Shown here: piece by piece, positions 38,668 through 47,424 of the stretch | How the letters are laid out: each line of letters opens with the position of its first letter | Position numbering within the stretch: the stretch's first letter is position 1 | NCBI GenBank assembly: GCA_019749945.1 | Contig: JAIEPF010000008.1 | Coordinates: 54,516-118,515 of the forward strand | Direction of reading: 5' to 3' | From: Burkholderiales bacterium | GTDB taxonomy: Bacteria; Pseudomonadota; Gammaproteobacteria; Burkholderiales; SG8-41 | Length of the DNA: 64,000 bases | Made by a program: the position numbers and the translations under genes | Notes under the pieces: generated by a model | The model's database searches: none | What the model was told of the DNA's origin: nothing | The model's input: only the letters and a program-made list of their open reading frames with translations

Positions 38668-39850
38668 GCCTGTTGATGAAGGCCTTGGAAAAGGCCGCCA
38701 AGGACCGGGGTGAACAGCAGCCGGCGGCAACCGTCGCCGCCGCTCCCGCACCTGCCGCCGCTGCACCGATGACGGAATTGTCGCTGGAGCCGCTGCAGGC
38801 CGACGCACCCGCCGCGCCGGCGCCGGCGGAACCCGTGGCGCCGCGCGGCGCAAAAAACCGCAACGAGCGCAATCAGGCGCGTGCCGCGACCGTGATGCAG
38901 GCGACCACGCGTACTGCTCCCGCGGCAGCATCTCCCGGGCTGCGCATCCGCCCGGCAATGGCGATCGGTCTGCTGGCGGGTGTCGTGGCGCTGGGTTTCG
39001 CGGTGTACGTTTACCTGCAGATCACCAATCCCGGCATGTTCATCCGCCAGCCGCCGCCGGCGGCGAAACCGCTGACGCCCCTGGCACAGGCCCCCGCTGC
39101 CGCACAAACACCGATTGCAACCGGCAGCGTCATCGCCCCCGCCGAACCGTCCGGCGCACAAAACCGCCCGGCGGAACAGCCGCCGGTACGCCCGCCCGCA
39201 CCGGCAGAACCGGTCCAGGCCCGCAGCAGTACGGAAACACCGCGCAACAGCATCAAGGTCAGCGCCGGCGCCGCCGAGCCCCAGCTCAATCCGCAGCTGG
39301 GCCAGGCCTATGCCAGTCGGGCAAGCTGGATGCCGCACGCCAGCTCTACACCGACGCCGCACGCAGCGACCCGCGCAACATCAATGCCCAGCTTGGCCTG
39401 GCAGCCATTGCGATGCAGGAGGGCCGCCGGGAGGAAGCCAGCCGGCTGTATTTCAACGTACTCGATCTGGAACCGCGCAATGCCTATGCGCAGACCGGGC
39501 TGATTGCGATGATGGGGCGCGCCGATCCGGCGGCCGCAGAATCCAAGCTGAAGCAGCTGATCGCGCGTGAACCGCTGGCCTCGCTTTATTTCACGCTGGG
39601 CAATCTCTACGGCGACCAGTCGCGCTGGGCCGAGGCGCAGCAGGCCTATTTCCAGGCACATCAGATGGAACCGGCCAATCCCGACTACGCCTACAATCTC
39701 GCGGTCGGGCTCGAACACATCGGCCAGCCCAGGCTGGCCACCGGCTTCTACCAGCGCGCGGTCGAGCAGGCCAAAAGCAAAGGCCGCGTCGGCTTCAACC
39801 TGGCCCAGGCCCAGGATCGTATCCGTCAACTCGCCGCGCAGCCGCAATAA
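38664..39850 (+). pseudogene. mshN: MshN-like TPR protein, frameshifted
   Basis: The first frame encodes MSLLMKALEKAAKDRGEQQP, a transmembrane helix (~95-115), a Pro/Ala-rich linker and ...QLNPQLGQAYA. It then continues meaninglessly to a stop at 39503. The next frame (from 39317) continues with GKLDAARQLYTDAARSDP and four to five TPR-like repeats to 39850. Restoring one C in GCC-AGT at 39312-39317 would give ...AYAQSGKLDAAR and a single ~395-residue protein. Either a real one-base deletion or an assembly error. MshN is a TPR-containing pilus assembly protein; the ATG overlaps the mshL stop. Confidence 0.85.
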
Positions 39851-39870
39851 CGGGCCCGGGCGCTACCGCG

Positions 39871-41577
39871 ATGGCCGAACAACGGAAGAAACTGCGGCTG
39901 GGTGAACTGCTGGTGCAGCAGGGGCTGATCACCAAGGATCAGCTCGCGATCGTGCTCGCCGAGCAGCGCAACAGCAACATCCCGCTCGGCCGCCTGCTGG
40001 TCAGGCTCGGCTTCGTCACCGAAACCGCGATCCGCGACATCATGGCGCGGACCATCGGCCAGGAATCGATCGACCTCGCCCAGGTCGTCGGCGACTCGGA
40101 AGCCCTGAGCCTGGTGCCCGAGGATTTCGCGCGCCGCAACCATGTGTTGCCGATCGCCTACGATCCCGCCGACCAGGTGCTGACCATCGCCACGACGGAA
40201 ATTTTCAACGTCGTCGCACTCGACCAGCTGCGCGCGCTGCTGGGGCCCCAGGTGGAGCTCAAGGCGCAGCTCGCCGCGGAAGCCCAGCTCGGCGACTACA
40301 TCGACCTGTTCTACGGCCACGAACTGTCGGTCGATGGCATCCTGACCGAGATCGAAACCGGTGAAATCGACTACGAAAGCCTGCAGGCCGGCGGCGACGA
40401 ATACACCCAGCCGATGGTGCGGCTGGTCAATGCCATCCTGGTCGACGCCGTCAAACGCGGCGCCTCCGACATCCACTTCGAACCGGAGTACGCCTTCCTG
40501 CGCATCCGCTATCGCATCGACGGCGTGCTGGAAACGGTGCGCAGCCTGCACAAGACCTACATGCCCGGAATTACCGTGCGCGTGAAGGTGGTCAGCGAAA
40601 TGAACATCGCGGAAACCCGCGCGCCGCAGGACGGCCGGCTGTCACTGACCTTGAACGGCAGGCCGATCGATTTCCGCGTTTCCACCCAGCCGACGATCTA
40701 TGGCGAAAACATCGTGCTGCGCGTGCTCGACCGCGAAAAATCCATCGTCAACCTCGACCGCATGAACCTGCCCGCCGAAACCATGGCAAAGCTGGAAATG
40801 ATGCTGGCGCGGCCGGAAGGCATCCTCGTCGTCACCGGCCCCACCGGCAGCGGCAAAACCACCACGCTGTATTCGCTTCTGGCCCAGGTCAATGATGAAA
40901 CCGTCAACATCATGACGCTGGAGGATCCGGTCGAATACCCGCTGACCCTGATGCGCCAGACTTCGGTCAATGAAGTGGCGCGCATGGATTTCGCCAACGG
41001 CATCCGTTCGATCATGCGCCAGGATCCCGACATCATCCTGGTCGGCGAAGTGCGCGACCGCGAAACCGCCGAAATGGCCTTCCGCGCCGCGATGACCGGC
41101 CACCAGGTGTTCACCACGCTGCACACCAATTCGGCGCTGGGCGCATTTCCCCGGCTGCTCGACATCGGCGTGCAACCGGACATCATGGCCGGCAACATCA
41201 TCGGCATCATCGCGCAGCGCCTGGTGCGCCTGCTCTGCACCCACTGCAAGGAAGCCTACGCGCCATCGCAGGAAGAACGCGCCCTGCTCGGCGTGGCCGC
41301 GGACTCAGCGTCATTCCTCTACCGCCCGGTGGGCTGCAAGCAATGCTCGAACAAGGGTTACCGCGGCCGCACCCCGATCATGGAACTGCTGGTGATGGAC
41401 GGGGAAATGGACGAACTGGTGGCGCGCCGCGCCACGGCCAAGGAACTGCGCGCCGAAGCCGTCTCCAAAGGCTTCCGTTCGCTCGCCGAGGAAGGCATCG
41501 GCCGGGTGATTGACGGCAGCACCAGCCTCGCCGAAGTCGCGCGCTCCGTCGATCTCACCGGACGTCTGCGCCAATGA
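39871..41577 (+). CDS. mshE: Type IV pilus extension ATPase MshE
   Basis: A GspE/PilB-family hexameric ATPase that powers pilus extension. The N-terminal MshEN domain contains RLGELLVQQGLI...QLAIVLAEQ (residues 9-32), which matches every fixed position of the published cyclic-di-GMP-binding motif. Walker A GPTGSGKTT is near 321, Walker B IILVGEVRDRETAE, His box FTTLHTNSA, and the zinc tetracysteine CTHCKEAY...GCKQCSNKG is present. The 568 residues are normal. Confidence 0.95.
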   Translation: MAEQRKKLRLGELLVQQGLITKDQLAIVLAEQRNSNIPLGRLLVRLGFVTETAIRDIMARTIGQESIDLAQVVGDSEALSLVPEDFARRNHVLPIAYDPADQVLTIATTEIFNVVALDQLRALLGPQVELKAQLAAEAQLGDYIDLFYGHELSVDGILTEIETGEIDYESLQAGGDEYTQPMVRLVNAILVDAVKRGASDIHFEPEYAFLRIRYRIDGVLETVRSLHKTYMPGITVRVKVVSEMNIAETRAPQDGRLSLTLNGRPIDFRVSTQPTIYGENIVLRVLDREKSIVNLDRMNLPAETMAKLEMMLARPEGILVVTGPTGSGKTTTLYSLLAQVNDETVNIMTLEDPVEYPLTLMRQTSVNEVARMDFANGIRSIMRQDPDIILVGEVRDRETAEMAFRAAMTGHQVFTTLHTNSALGAFPRLLDIGVQPDIMAGNIIGIIAQRLVRLLCTHCKEAYAPSQEERALLGVAADSASFLYRPVGCKQCSNKGYRGRTPIMELLVMDGEMDELVARRATAKELRAEAVSKGFRSLAEEGIGRVIDGSTSLAEVARSVDLTGRLRQ

Positions 41578-41623
41578 CGAGCCGCCTGCCGCGACTGCAC
41601 CATTGCCCCTGAACCGCTGATCC

Positions 41624-42835
41624 GTGCCCTCATTCCAGTACAAGGCGATCGACAAAACCGGCCAGCCCGCGCGGGGCGGACTCGACGCGGTCAACGAAGT
41701 CGATCTCGAACTGCGTCTGCGCCGCATGGGGCTGGACCTGATCACCTGCAAGCAGGTGGACCGGCAGACCTCGACCACGCTGGCCGCAGGCGGTGCCGTG
41801 ACCCGGCAGGATCTGGTCAATTTCTGCTTCGACATGGAGCAGATGGTTCGCTCCGGCATTCCGATTCTCGACGGCCTGCGCGACATGCGCGACACCATCG
41901 ATTCACCGCGTTTCCGCGAAGTGCTGACCATCATGACCGAGGACATGGAGGCCGGGAATGTACTCTCGCAGTGCATGGCGACACATCCCGACGTCTTCGA
42001 TCGTGTGTTCGTCAGCCTGATCCGCGCCGGCGAGCAGTCCGGACAACTGCCGGAAGTGTTCAAGAACCTCGCCGACACCACCCGCTGGCAGGACGAGCTG
42101 ATTTCGCAGACGCGGCGGCTCTTGATGTACCCGGCGCTGACACTGGTGGTGGTGCTCGCGGTGATGGGGGCGCTGCTGATCTTCCTGGTTCCGCAGATCG
42201 CACAGTTGTTCAAATCCATGGGCATGGAACTGCCGATGCAGACGCGTGCATTGCTCGCGGTGTCGGGTATTGCGAAGGATTTCTGGCTGCCGATCCTGCT
42301 GCTGCCGGTGATTGCCGTGATCACGCTGGTGGTCACCGTCCGCCGCTCGAGCAAAGCTGCCTACCTGTGGGACTACGCCAAACTGCGGTTGCCCATCGTC
42401 GGCCCGATCATCCAGAAAATCATCCTCTCCCGGTTCGCCAATGTATTCGGCCTGATGTACCGCTCCGGGATTACCGTGCTCGATGCCATCCGCATCAGCG
42501 AGGAGGTCGTCGGCAATCGTGTGGTCGCCGACGGCCTGAACCGCGCCGTGCAGCAGATCGCCGCCGGCGACGGCATGACGGAATCTTTCAACAACCTCGG
42601 CCTGTTCCCGCCGCTGGTGATCCGCATGCTGCGCGTCGGCGAAGCCACTGGCGGACTGGACGTGGCCTTGGCCAACGTCACTTATTTCTACAACCGCGAC
42701 GTCAAGGATTCCGTGGACAAGGGCATGAAAATGCTCGGTCCGGCGCTGACGCTGATTCTCGGTGGAATGATCGCCTTCGTGATCTGGGCGGTGCTCGGTC
42801 CCGTCTATGATATTCTCGGCAAACTGAAATTCTAG
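41624..42835 (+). CDS. mshG: Type IV pilus inner-membrane platform protein MshG (GspF/PilC family)
   Basis: The polytopic platform that couples MshE to pilin polymerisation. It begins at GTG (PSFQYKAIDKTGQPARGG), the family N-terminus. Two GspF domains each contain a gly/ser-rich loop (LRDMRDTIDSPRFREVL; MLRVGEATGGLDVALANV) and hydrophobic pairs near residues 165-190, 215-240 and 370-395. The 403 residues are normal. A 46-nt gap separates it from mshE. Confidence 0.93.
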   Translation: MPSFQYKAIDKTGQPARGGLDAVNEVDLELRLRRMGLDLITCKQVDRQTSTTLAAGGAVTRQDLVNFCFDMEQMVRSGIPILDGLRDMRDTIDSPRFREVLTIMTEDMEAGNVLSQCMATHPDVFDRVFVSLIRAGEQSGQLPEVFKNLADTTRWQDELISQTRRLLMYPALTLVVVLAVMGALLIFLVPQIAQLFKSMGMELPMQTRALLAVSGIAKDFWLPILLLPVIAVITLVVTVRRSSKAAYLWDYAKLRLPIVGPIIQKIILSRFANVFGLMYRSGITVLDAIRISEEVVGNRVVADGLNRAVQQIAAGDGMTESFNNLGLFPPLVIRMLRVGEATGGLDVALANVTYFYNRDVKDSVDKGMKMLGPALTLILGGMIAFVIWAVLGPVYDILGKLKF

Positions 42836-42863
42836 CCTCGGGGCACCCCTCCAAATCCCCATC

Positions 42864-44426
42864 ATGGCCAACAAACTCCTGCTCTGCATCTCGGTAAACG
42901 GCGCGACCGCGGCGCGCTGGAAAGGCGGGCGGCTGCACGACGTCGAAGTTTTCGCCAACGACGAAACCGGCATCGCCGGATTCCGCGACTACGCCGCAGT
43001 CTCCGCAGGCACACCGGCATTCATGATTGTTGATGCAGTTGAAGAAGATTACCGCTTCGAAACCCTGCCCCACGCTTCGGGCTCCGACCGCGCGCAGATG
43101 GTCGAACGCAAGCTGCGCCAGTATTACCGCTCGTCCCCCTACTGCGCAGCCTCGCTGATCGGGCGGGATGGTGCCAAGCGCCGCGATGACCGCTTCCTGT
43201 TCTCGGCACTGACCAATCCGGAAATCGTCACGCCGTGGCTGACGGCACTGGTGGAGACCAGCCTGCCCGTTGGCGGCATTTACCTGTTGCCGATGGTCAT
43301 GTCGGGGCTGATCGACGCGACCCACAGCAAGTCCGACAACCTTCTGCTGGTGGCCGCCCACCCTGCCGGCATCCGGCTGACCTTTTTCCGCGAAGGCGCA
43401 TTCCGCCTGAGCCGCCTGAGCCGCGGCGATGCCACGCAGAGCCGCGCCATCATCGACGAAATTTCCAATACGCGGCTCTACCTGCACGCGCTGCGCGCAG
43501 CGACGCTCGACGAGCCGGTCACCGTCGTCCTGCTGGATCATGCCGACCGGCTTGGCGAGGCCACCAAGCTCATCGGCGAAGACAATCCCAGCCTGCACTG
43601 CACCCGCCTCGGCCGGGGCGACATCGCCACCCGCCTGAAGCTTGATCCGATCCTGATCGAAACATCGCCGGCCACAATCTATATGCAACTGCTCGGCGCA
43701 ACCGTTCCGGAAAACAACCTGGCATCCGCGACGGTAACCGCGGATTACAAACGTTATCAGTCCCGTCGCCAGTTGTTCGCGGCCAGCGCCATCGCAGCAG
43801 CGATCGGCATCGCCTGGTCCGGATTCAACCTGTTCCAGCAGTTCCTGATCAGCGATGAAACTGCCGCCGCCGCGCAAAGAACTGCGCGGATCAACGCCGA
43901 TTACCAGGAAGCCACCAAACAATTTCCTGCGGCGCCGACCACCGCAGACAATCTCAAGCGTGCGACCGAACTGGCCGAAACACTGCGGGCATCCGCGATC
44001 ACACCCGAACGTTTTTTGCAGGTGATCAGCCGGGCGCTGGCACCCAGCCCCGAAATCGCCCTGGTCGAACTCAGCTGGCAGAACAGCACCACGGAATTCG
44101 ATACCGGCGCGGTAACCGCCGGATCCGGACGGGCGCCGCCGAAACCGCCAGCTTCCGGTGCCGTCACCACCGGCGCCCGCAAACAAAGCGGGCTCATCGC
44201 CGGGCAGGTGCGCGATTTCAAAGGTGACTTCCGCCGCGCCATCACCGCCATCAATGCTCTGGCGGAACGGCTGCGCGCCGACCCCGGCGTGGAGACTGTG
44301 CGCATCGTGCAATTACCGCTCAACGCCAGCCCGACGCTCACGCTTTCCGGCAATACCGCCGACAATCCGGCACAGGCGGGGGCGGCCGAGTTCAAGCTGA
44401 TTCTGGTGCTCAAACAACCATCATGA
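42864..44426 (+). CDS. Pilus assembly protein, PilM/PilN-like (MshI position)
   Basis: A 520-residue bitopic protein. The N-terminal ~300 residues look like a divergent actin-like PilM/MshI/GspL cytoplasmic domain (LLLCISVNGATAARWKGGRL, then DNLLLVAAHPAGIRLTFF). A transmembrane helix is at ~303-325 and a PilN-like periplasmic part follows, with a long linker containing GSGRAPPKPPASGAV. The assignment rests mainly on operon position between mshG and a PilO-like gene. It would be a fused PilMN, assembling the inner-membrane alignment complex. Confidence 0.72.
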   Translation: MANKLLLCISVNGATAARWKGGRLHDVEVFANDETGIAGFRDYAAVSAGTPAFMIVDAVEEDYRFETLPHASGSDRAQMVERKLRQYYRSSPYCAASLIGRDGAKRRDDRFLFSALTNPEIVTPWLTALVETSLPVGGIYLLPMVMSGLIDATHSKSDNLLLVAAHPAGIRLTFFREGAFRLSRLSRGDATQSRAIIDEISNTRLYLHALRAATLDEPVTVVLLDHADRLGEATKLIGEDNPSLHCTRLGRGDIATRLKLDPILIETSPATIYMQLLGATVPENNLASATVTADYKRYQSRRQLFAASAIAAAIGIAWSGFNLFQQFLISDETAAAAQRTARINADYQEATKQFPAAPTTADNLKRATELAETLRASAITPERFLQVISRALAPSPEIALVELSWQNSTTEFDTGAVTAGSGRAPPKPPASGAVTTGARKQSGLIAGQVRDFKGDFRRAITAINALAERLRADPGVETVRIVQLPLNASPTLTLSGNTADNPAQAGAAEFKLILVLKQPS

Positions 44427-45034
44427 ACGCCGAACAACTCAAGGCCCTGCGCGGGCCGCTGATCCTGCTGGTGGCGGTGCTGATTGCGGCCGCCGGTGCC
44501 ATTTATTACACCAACCTGCTGCGGCAACAGGCGCAAGCCACACTGGTACAGCAGCAGGCCCAGCTGCGTGAGGCACAAAGCCGGATGCAGCGTTCCGGTG
44601 ATGAAAAATCGATCATCGTCCAGTACGTGGCCAAATATAATCAGTTGCAGCAATCCGGCTTCATCGGCGAAGAGCAGCGTATCAACTGGCTCGACGCACT
44701 GCGCGCAGCCAATGAGCGCACCGACCTGTTCGGCGTCAATTACGGCATTGAGGCGCAACAAGCTTACCCTTACGCCGCCGAACTCAATCCGGGACCGATC
44801 GCCCTGCGACAATCAGTCATGAAACTGGAATTCCGGCTGCTGCATGAACTTGACCTGCTGCGGTTTTTTGAAGCGCTGCGGCAGCAGAACACCGGGCTGT
44901 TCCACCTCGACCAGTGCACCCTGCGCCGCACCGAAGCCACTGGCGCCGTGCGTTACCAGCCCAACATCACGGCCAGCTGCCAGTTGGCGTGGATCACCGC
45001 GACTCCCGACGCACCACCCGGAGAACGCCCATGA
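44423..45034 (+). CDS. PilO-like pilus assembly protein (MshJ position)
   Basis: A 203-residue bitopic protein with a short cytoplasmic start, one helix (LILLVAVLIAAAGAIYYTNLL, about residues 13-33), a coiled-coil (RQQAQATLVQQQAQLREAQS) and a small globular periplasmic domain. The topology and position match PilO/GspM/MshJ. The ATG overlaps the previous stop (ATGA). The call rests on topology and context rather than strong motifs. Confidence 0.72.
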   Translation: MNAEQLKALRGPLILLVAVLIAAAGAIYYTNLLRQQAQATLVQQQAQLREAQSRMQRSGDEKSIIVQYVAKYNQLQQSGFIGEEQRINWLDALRAANERTDLFGVNYGIEAQQAYPYAAELNPGPIALRQSVMKLEFRLLHELDLLRFFEALRQQNTGLFHLDQCTLRRTEATGAVRYQPNITASCQLAWITATPDAPPGERP

Positions 45035-45576
45035 AAGGGTTCACGGCACTGCTGTTGCTGGCACTCACGCAAATTGCGCAGGCGGCCGATCCGGTGCCGA
45101 TCGGGCGCATTTTCTTTACGCCCGAACAGCGTGCTCAACTCGACCTGCTGCGCACCCAGAAAGCGGTGGCTACGCAGGTGCGCGACGAACCGATCCCGGA
45201 AAATGTTACCTACAACGGCATCGTGCGCAGCAGCGATGGCAAAACCACGATCTGGGTCAACAACGAAGTCCTGACAGACGCCGCACTGCGTCTCAAACAA
45301 TCCATAGTCGGACGGGTCGAGCGCAACGGCCAGATCCTGCTGCAGACCCAGGCCACTGGCACCGCGCAACTGCAATTGAAGGTGGGGCAAACCGCGGAAC
45401 TGTTTTCCGGCAAGGTTGACGAGAACTATGTCGCGCAGCGCGCAGCGCCCGTGGCCAAGGCCAAGCCGCCTGCAACAGAAAAGCCCCCGGCCGAACCCGG
45501 CGGAGCAGTCGCGCCCCGCCTCCAGGGCGGCGATGCAGCAGCCCCCGCCGACAACAAGGGCCCGGGCAGGCCCTGA
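45031..45576 (+). CDS. PilP/MshK-like periplasmic protein
   Basis: A 181-residue exported protein: signal peptide MKGFTALLLLALTQIAQA, then GRIFFTPEQRAQLDLLRTQK. A compact beta-domain follows (NVTYNGIVRSSDGKTTIWVNN-type), resembling the GspC/PilP homology region (NG.v..s.G....wvN). The C-terminal half is Pro/Ala-rich and low complexity. It starts within the stop of the PilO-like gene (ATGA). In MSHA loci the comparable gene is mshK; it likely links the inner-membrane complex to the secretin. Confidence 0.72.
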   Translation: MKGFTALLLLALTQIAQAADPVPIGRIFFTPEQRAQLDLLRTQKAVATQVRDEPIPENVTYNGIVRSSDGKTTIWVNNEVLTDAALRLKQSIVGRVERNGQILLQTQATGTAQLQLKVGQTAELFSGKVDENYVAQRAAPVAKAKPPATEKPPAEPGGAVAPRLQGGDAAAPADNKGPGRP

Positions 45577-45585
45577 GAGTACGCC

Positions 45586-46731
45586 ATGCGATACCGACAC
45601 CTGCCATGGTCTTCCGGGCTCAGGCGCCAGCGTGGTGCGGCGTTTCTGATACTGGTATTGATGATCGGACTGATCGCGGCCTCGATGATCGTCACTGCCG
45701 CTCCTTCGACAAACGCCAGTCTCGCCTCAGCCGAAAAAACGGCCAAGGCGCTGGCAACCGCGCGCGAAGCCCTGATGGCTTTTGCCGTGAGTGTTTCCGA
45801 TTCCGCGCGCCCGGGCGACCTGCCCTGCCCGGCAACCGATTTCAGCACCGGGATAGCGGGATCCTGTAGCACATCAGCACTGCGCGTCGGCTACTTGCCG
45901 TGGAAAACGCTGGGGCTTCCCGATTTGCGCGACGGCAGCGGGGCGCCGTTGATTTATGCAGTTTCAAATGTTTTTAAAAACAATCCGCGCCTCTCGTATC
46001 CTTCCGGCATTATTAACTCAGATATCTCCGGTGAATTCAGTGTGGCTGGTGAAAATGCCATCGCCATCGTATTCGCACCCGGCGCTCCCATCGGAAACCA
46101 GGATCGCAGCGTTACCACATTCAACGTCGCCAACTTTCTCGAACTCGGCAACGCCGACGGCAACACCACCTTTGTCAATTCGCCCGAGGCCAGCGACTTC
46201 AATGACCGCCTGCTGTGGATCACGCCGCGTGCGTTTTTCCCGCCGCTGGAACTGCGTGTATCGCGACTCGCCCAGGAAAAACTGCTGAATTATTTCAGCA
46301 TTACCGGACGTTTCCCGTACGCCGACCAGTATCTGGGCGGCGCGTCATGCCGCACGTTCAGCGGTGGCCGTGTACCGTACTACGGCAGCAGCTGCCTGCC
46401 TTCGGGCAACGGTGCTGCGTTCGGCGCCTGGACGACAAGCTGGCCAACATGGTTCTGGGATAATTACTGGGACTACGTGATCCACTACGCGCCGGCACAA
46501 AAATGTGTCACCAATCCGGGCACCATTTGCGGCGGCGGCGGCAGTTACCTGACGGTGGATGCCCAGACCAACATCCGGGCCCTGCTGATCCGCCAGGGCA
46601 TACCCAATGGCCAGAGCCGTCCCTGCTCCCTGGTATCGCAATGCCTGGATGACACCGAAAACGGCGACAGCGACACGATTTATATAACGCCGGTTGCTGG
46701 CAATGACCGCATGACCATCGTTTCACCCTGA
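45586..46731 (+). CDS. Pseudopilin-like pilus protein lacking Glu5
   Basis: A 381-residue protein with a basic leader RLRRQRGAAFLILVLMIGLIAASM, resembling a class III/PilX-type prepilin signal. There is no glutamate five residues after the candidate cleavage Gly. A large globular part follows. It shares LPCPATD...GYLPWKTLGLPD...LIYAV with the next gene (LPCPDTD...GNLPWQTLGLAS...FRYAV), so the two are diverged relatives. Several paired cysteines suggest disulfides. It could be a minor tip pilin or adhesin. Confidence 0.7.
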   Translation: MRYRHLPWSSGLRRQRGAAFLILVLMIGLIAASMIVTAAPSTNASLASAEKTAKALATAREALMAFAVSVSDSARPGDLPCPATDFSTGIAGSCSTSALRVGYLPWKTLGLPDLRDGSGAPLIYAVSNVFKNNPRLSYPSGIINSDISGEFSVAGENAIAIVFAPGAPIGNQDRSVTTFNVANFLELGNADGNTTFVNSPEASDFNDRLLWITPRAFFPPLELRVSRLAQEKLLNYFSITGRFPYADQYLGGASCRTFSGGRVPYYGSSCLPSGNGAAFGAWTTSWPTWFWDNYWDYVIHYAPAQKCVTNPGTICGGGGSYLTVDAQTNIRALLIRQGIPNGQSRPCSLVSQCLDDTENGDSDTIYITPVAGNDRMTIVSP

Positions 46732-46734
46732 GCC

Positions 46735-47424
46735 ATGCACATACGCCAATCAGGTTTTTCCCTGCTGGAACTGGCGATTGCCATGTTCGTGCTGGTGCTG
46801 TTGCTCGGCAGCATCCTGGTGCCACTGGCCACGCAGGTCGAGCAGCGCCAGATTTCAGAAACTGAAAAAACCATGGAAGGCGCCCGTGACGCGCTGCTCG
46901 GCTTCGCCATCGCCAACGGCTACCTGCCTTGCCCGGACACCGATAACGACGGCGCGGAAAACGTCAGTGGCAGCGTGTGCGCCAGCATCACCAGCAACAT
47001 CGCCCACGGCAACCTGCCTTGGCAGACGCTGGGATTGGCCAGTGCGGATGCCTGGGGCAACCGCTTCCGTTATGCCGTGCGCGAAGAATATGCCCGACGC
47101 ACTTTTTTTACGCTGGGCACGACAACGGCCAACGTCCAGGTCTGTCAGGCGGCCGCCTGCACCACCGACCTCACTGCGTCAGCCGTCGCTGTCCTGGTAT
47201 CACACGGCAAAAACGGCTACGGCGCCACCAACAGCGCCACCGGCACGGTTTACGCCGCACCGACCAGTGCCGATGAACTGGAAAATACAGACGGCGACCG
47301 CAGCTTTGTCAGCCACGTTCCCTCGGGCATCGGCTCAACTGCGGGCGAGTTTGATGACGTCGTGTTGTGGCTGCCGCTTTATACGCTGTTCAACCGCATG
47401 GTCACCGCCGGAAAACTGCCTTAA
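46735..47424 (+). CDS. Prepilin-like minor pilin
   Basis: A 229-residue protein with a canonical type IV prepilin start: MHIRQSG/FSLLELAIAMFVLVLL, with Glu5 present and Gly at -1. The body has four or more cysteines and the LPCPDTDNDG ... LPWQTLGL ... WGNRFRYAV signature seen in a family of betaproteobacterial pseudopilins. Likely a minor pilin in the tip complex. Its TAA is shared with the convergent kinase gene: the stops overlap in TTAA. Confidence 0.82.
   Translation: MHIRQSGFSLLELAIAMFVLVLLLGSILVPLATQVEQRQISETEKTMEGARDALLGFAIANGYLPCPDTDNDGAENVSGSVCASITSNIAHGNLPWQTLGLASADAWGNRFRYAVREEYARRTFFTLGTTTANVQVCQAAACTTDLTASAVAVLVSHGKNGYGATNSATGTVYAAPTSADELENTDGDRSFVSHVPSGIGSTAGEFDDVVLWLPLYTLFNRMVTAGKLP

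Noticed and set aside
42702..44312. A 536-codon minus-strand open frame
   Set aside because: It runs antisense to the mshG end and the PilMN-like gene, which are joined to their neighbours by ATGA overlaps. The composition is that of a mirror frame.
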